64,000 nucleotides of DNA. Origin: Cruorifilaria tuberocauda (lineage: Eukaryota > Nematoda > Chromadorea > Rhabditida > Onchocercidae). The stretch is taken from the NCBI GenBank assembly GCA_013365365.1, contig JABVXU010000008.1, positions 124,001-188,000 of the forward strand, read 5' to 3'. This document shows, piece by piece, positions 63,111 through 64,000 of the stretch. The notes beneath the pieces were generated by a model. It was not told the origin of the DNA and did not search any database. It saw only the letters and a program-made list of their open reading frames with translations. Positions within the stretch are counted from its first letter, which is position 1. Each line of letters starts with the position of its first letter. Made by a program: the position numbers and the translations under genes.

Positions 63111-64000
63111 AACAAATAATTTGTTCTTGTGATTTTGCATTGAATACCATTAAATTCTGTTCTTTCACAACGTCCTCATACCATTGCTTAAAAATCGTGT
63201 AAATACCTTCCCGGATGAATTTGGTGATTTATTCCTCCTATGTAATGGATTTTATTGGAGGTAGGAAGTGAATAAATTTATGAAACGTTTTTTTCACGTG
63301 ATTATATTTCTTCTGCTCATATATTGGCAAGTAAATACTTTGTAAACGGCGATTTCCGTGTTCATCTGCCTATGATTATTGGCATAACGTTATTATTATT
63401 GTTTCTACTGGATTTTCTAAATTTTTCGTTGCTTGGAAATTTAATTTTGCATCAAAAATTACGGAGGTGATAATGGGAAGAAAGGAAGTGGATGAGATTT
63501 ATGTGATAAAGTTTATTGGATTATTTTAGAATTCTTTCATTCTGAATTTTGATAAAATGCACATACAAGCATCAGAGTAACTGTTTCTTTAATTTTATAC
63601 CAGCTTTCATTTTTATAAATGCATGAGTCGAGCAGATATGAATAAATAGTGATGATATGACTGTGGAATTCACTCATCACTTCTTCAGCTCATAATAGCT
63701 ACAGTCATTGAATGCAGAAATGATATAACGAGTGATGAAGTATCGTAAATTAGAAATTTCGAATTTGAGCATTTGACATGCTGATAAGGCGCATTCCTTA
63801 CACATTTTCATCCCTCTTTCCGTCATGGTTAAATGTTAAATGTTAAATGTTCAAGTAAACCGCAATCCTAACACAAGTTTATTCAATGCCTGGAAATCAC
63901 CACTCGTTATAATGAGCTGTATCCCTACCGTACCGATTTGAATGGACCTTTTTGCATTACAGATATATGATAAGTTTTCTCAAACAATTCAGTTCATCAA
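63111..64000. other. Downstream of MOCS3: no gene seen
   Basis: AT-rich sequence with a possible polyadenylation signal (AATAAA near 63270) for MOCS3. No exon recognised up to the window end. Confidence 0.55.
63828..63848 (+). repeat. GTTAAAT triplicate
   Basis: Three perfect head-to-tail copies of the 7-mer GTTAAAT. Confidence 0.85.

Noticed and set aside
1..64000. Bacterial or Wolbachia-derived insert, CRISPR array, rRNA or intact transposon
   Set aside because: No intronless bacterial-type coding block, repeat-spacer pattern, rRNA block or transposase/reverse transcriptase motif was seen on either strand.

Overview
This is a window of AT-rich nuclear DNA from a nematode, most likely a parasitic clade III (filarial-type) worm. 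The genes are split by many short introns with TTTYAG acceptors. Several start codons lie within about 30 nt of a pyrimidine-AG site, as expected for spliced-leader trans-splicing. The proteins match nematode families: an EGL-19-type calcium channel, CHO-1, SUP-18/iodotyrosine deiodinase, DNJ-14/cysteine string protein and the KIF21-type kinesin KLP-12. Species cannot be fixed from sequence alone. Exon coordinates come from reading splice signals, codon phase and protein similarity by eye; there was no transcript or alignment support.

Layout. 1-3832 (+): the 3' end of an L-type voltage-gated calcium channel (egl-19). 5328-6968 (+): AIMP2, a scaffold of the multi-tRNA-synthetase complex. 7452-8358 (+): mitochondrial ribosomal protein S25. 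9347-11355 (+): an ABHD14-type alpha/beta hydrolase. 14457-21579 (+): the high-affinity choline transporter cho-1, with a 3.6 kb first intron. 23804-25224 (-): cysteine string protein dnj-14. 29279-31838 (+): iodotyrosine deiodinase (sup-18). 35648-53607 (+): a 35-exon KIF21/KLP-12 kinesin with motor, coiled coil and WD40 propeller. Its 7.1 kb intron holds the end of an unidentified antisense membrane-protein gene at 43874-44462. 54972-56668 (-): an ATF4-type bZIP factor with three short upstream ORFs. 59785-63110 (+): MOCS3/UBA4, an E1-rhodanese sulfur-transfer enzyme. The gaps of 1-4 kb hold mainly AT-rich sequence and simple repeats.

Together: egl-19, cho-1 and dnj-14 act in muscle or cholinergic synapse function, and klp-12 in axonal microtubule control. 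AIMP2, mrps-25, MOCS3 (tRNA thiolation and molybdenum cofactor) and ATF4 touch translation and its stress response. No bacterial-type system, CRISPR array, rRNA, intact transposon or recognisable tRNA was seen.

Most interesting: (i) the chained uORFs before the ATF4-like start, the last sharing bases with the main AUG; (ii) a MOCS3 splice junction that cannot be both GT-AG and in frame; (iii) the nested antisense gene in the kinesin intron; (iv) a three-armed, GC-rich foldback at 57548-57623; (v) two GC-AG introns and an in-frame NAGNAG acceptor in conserved genes.
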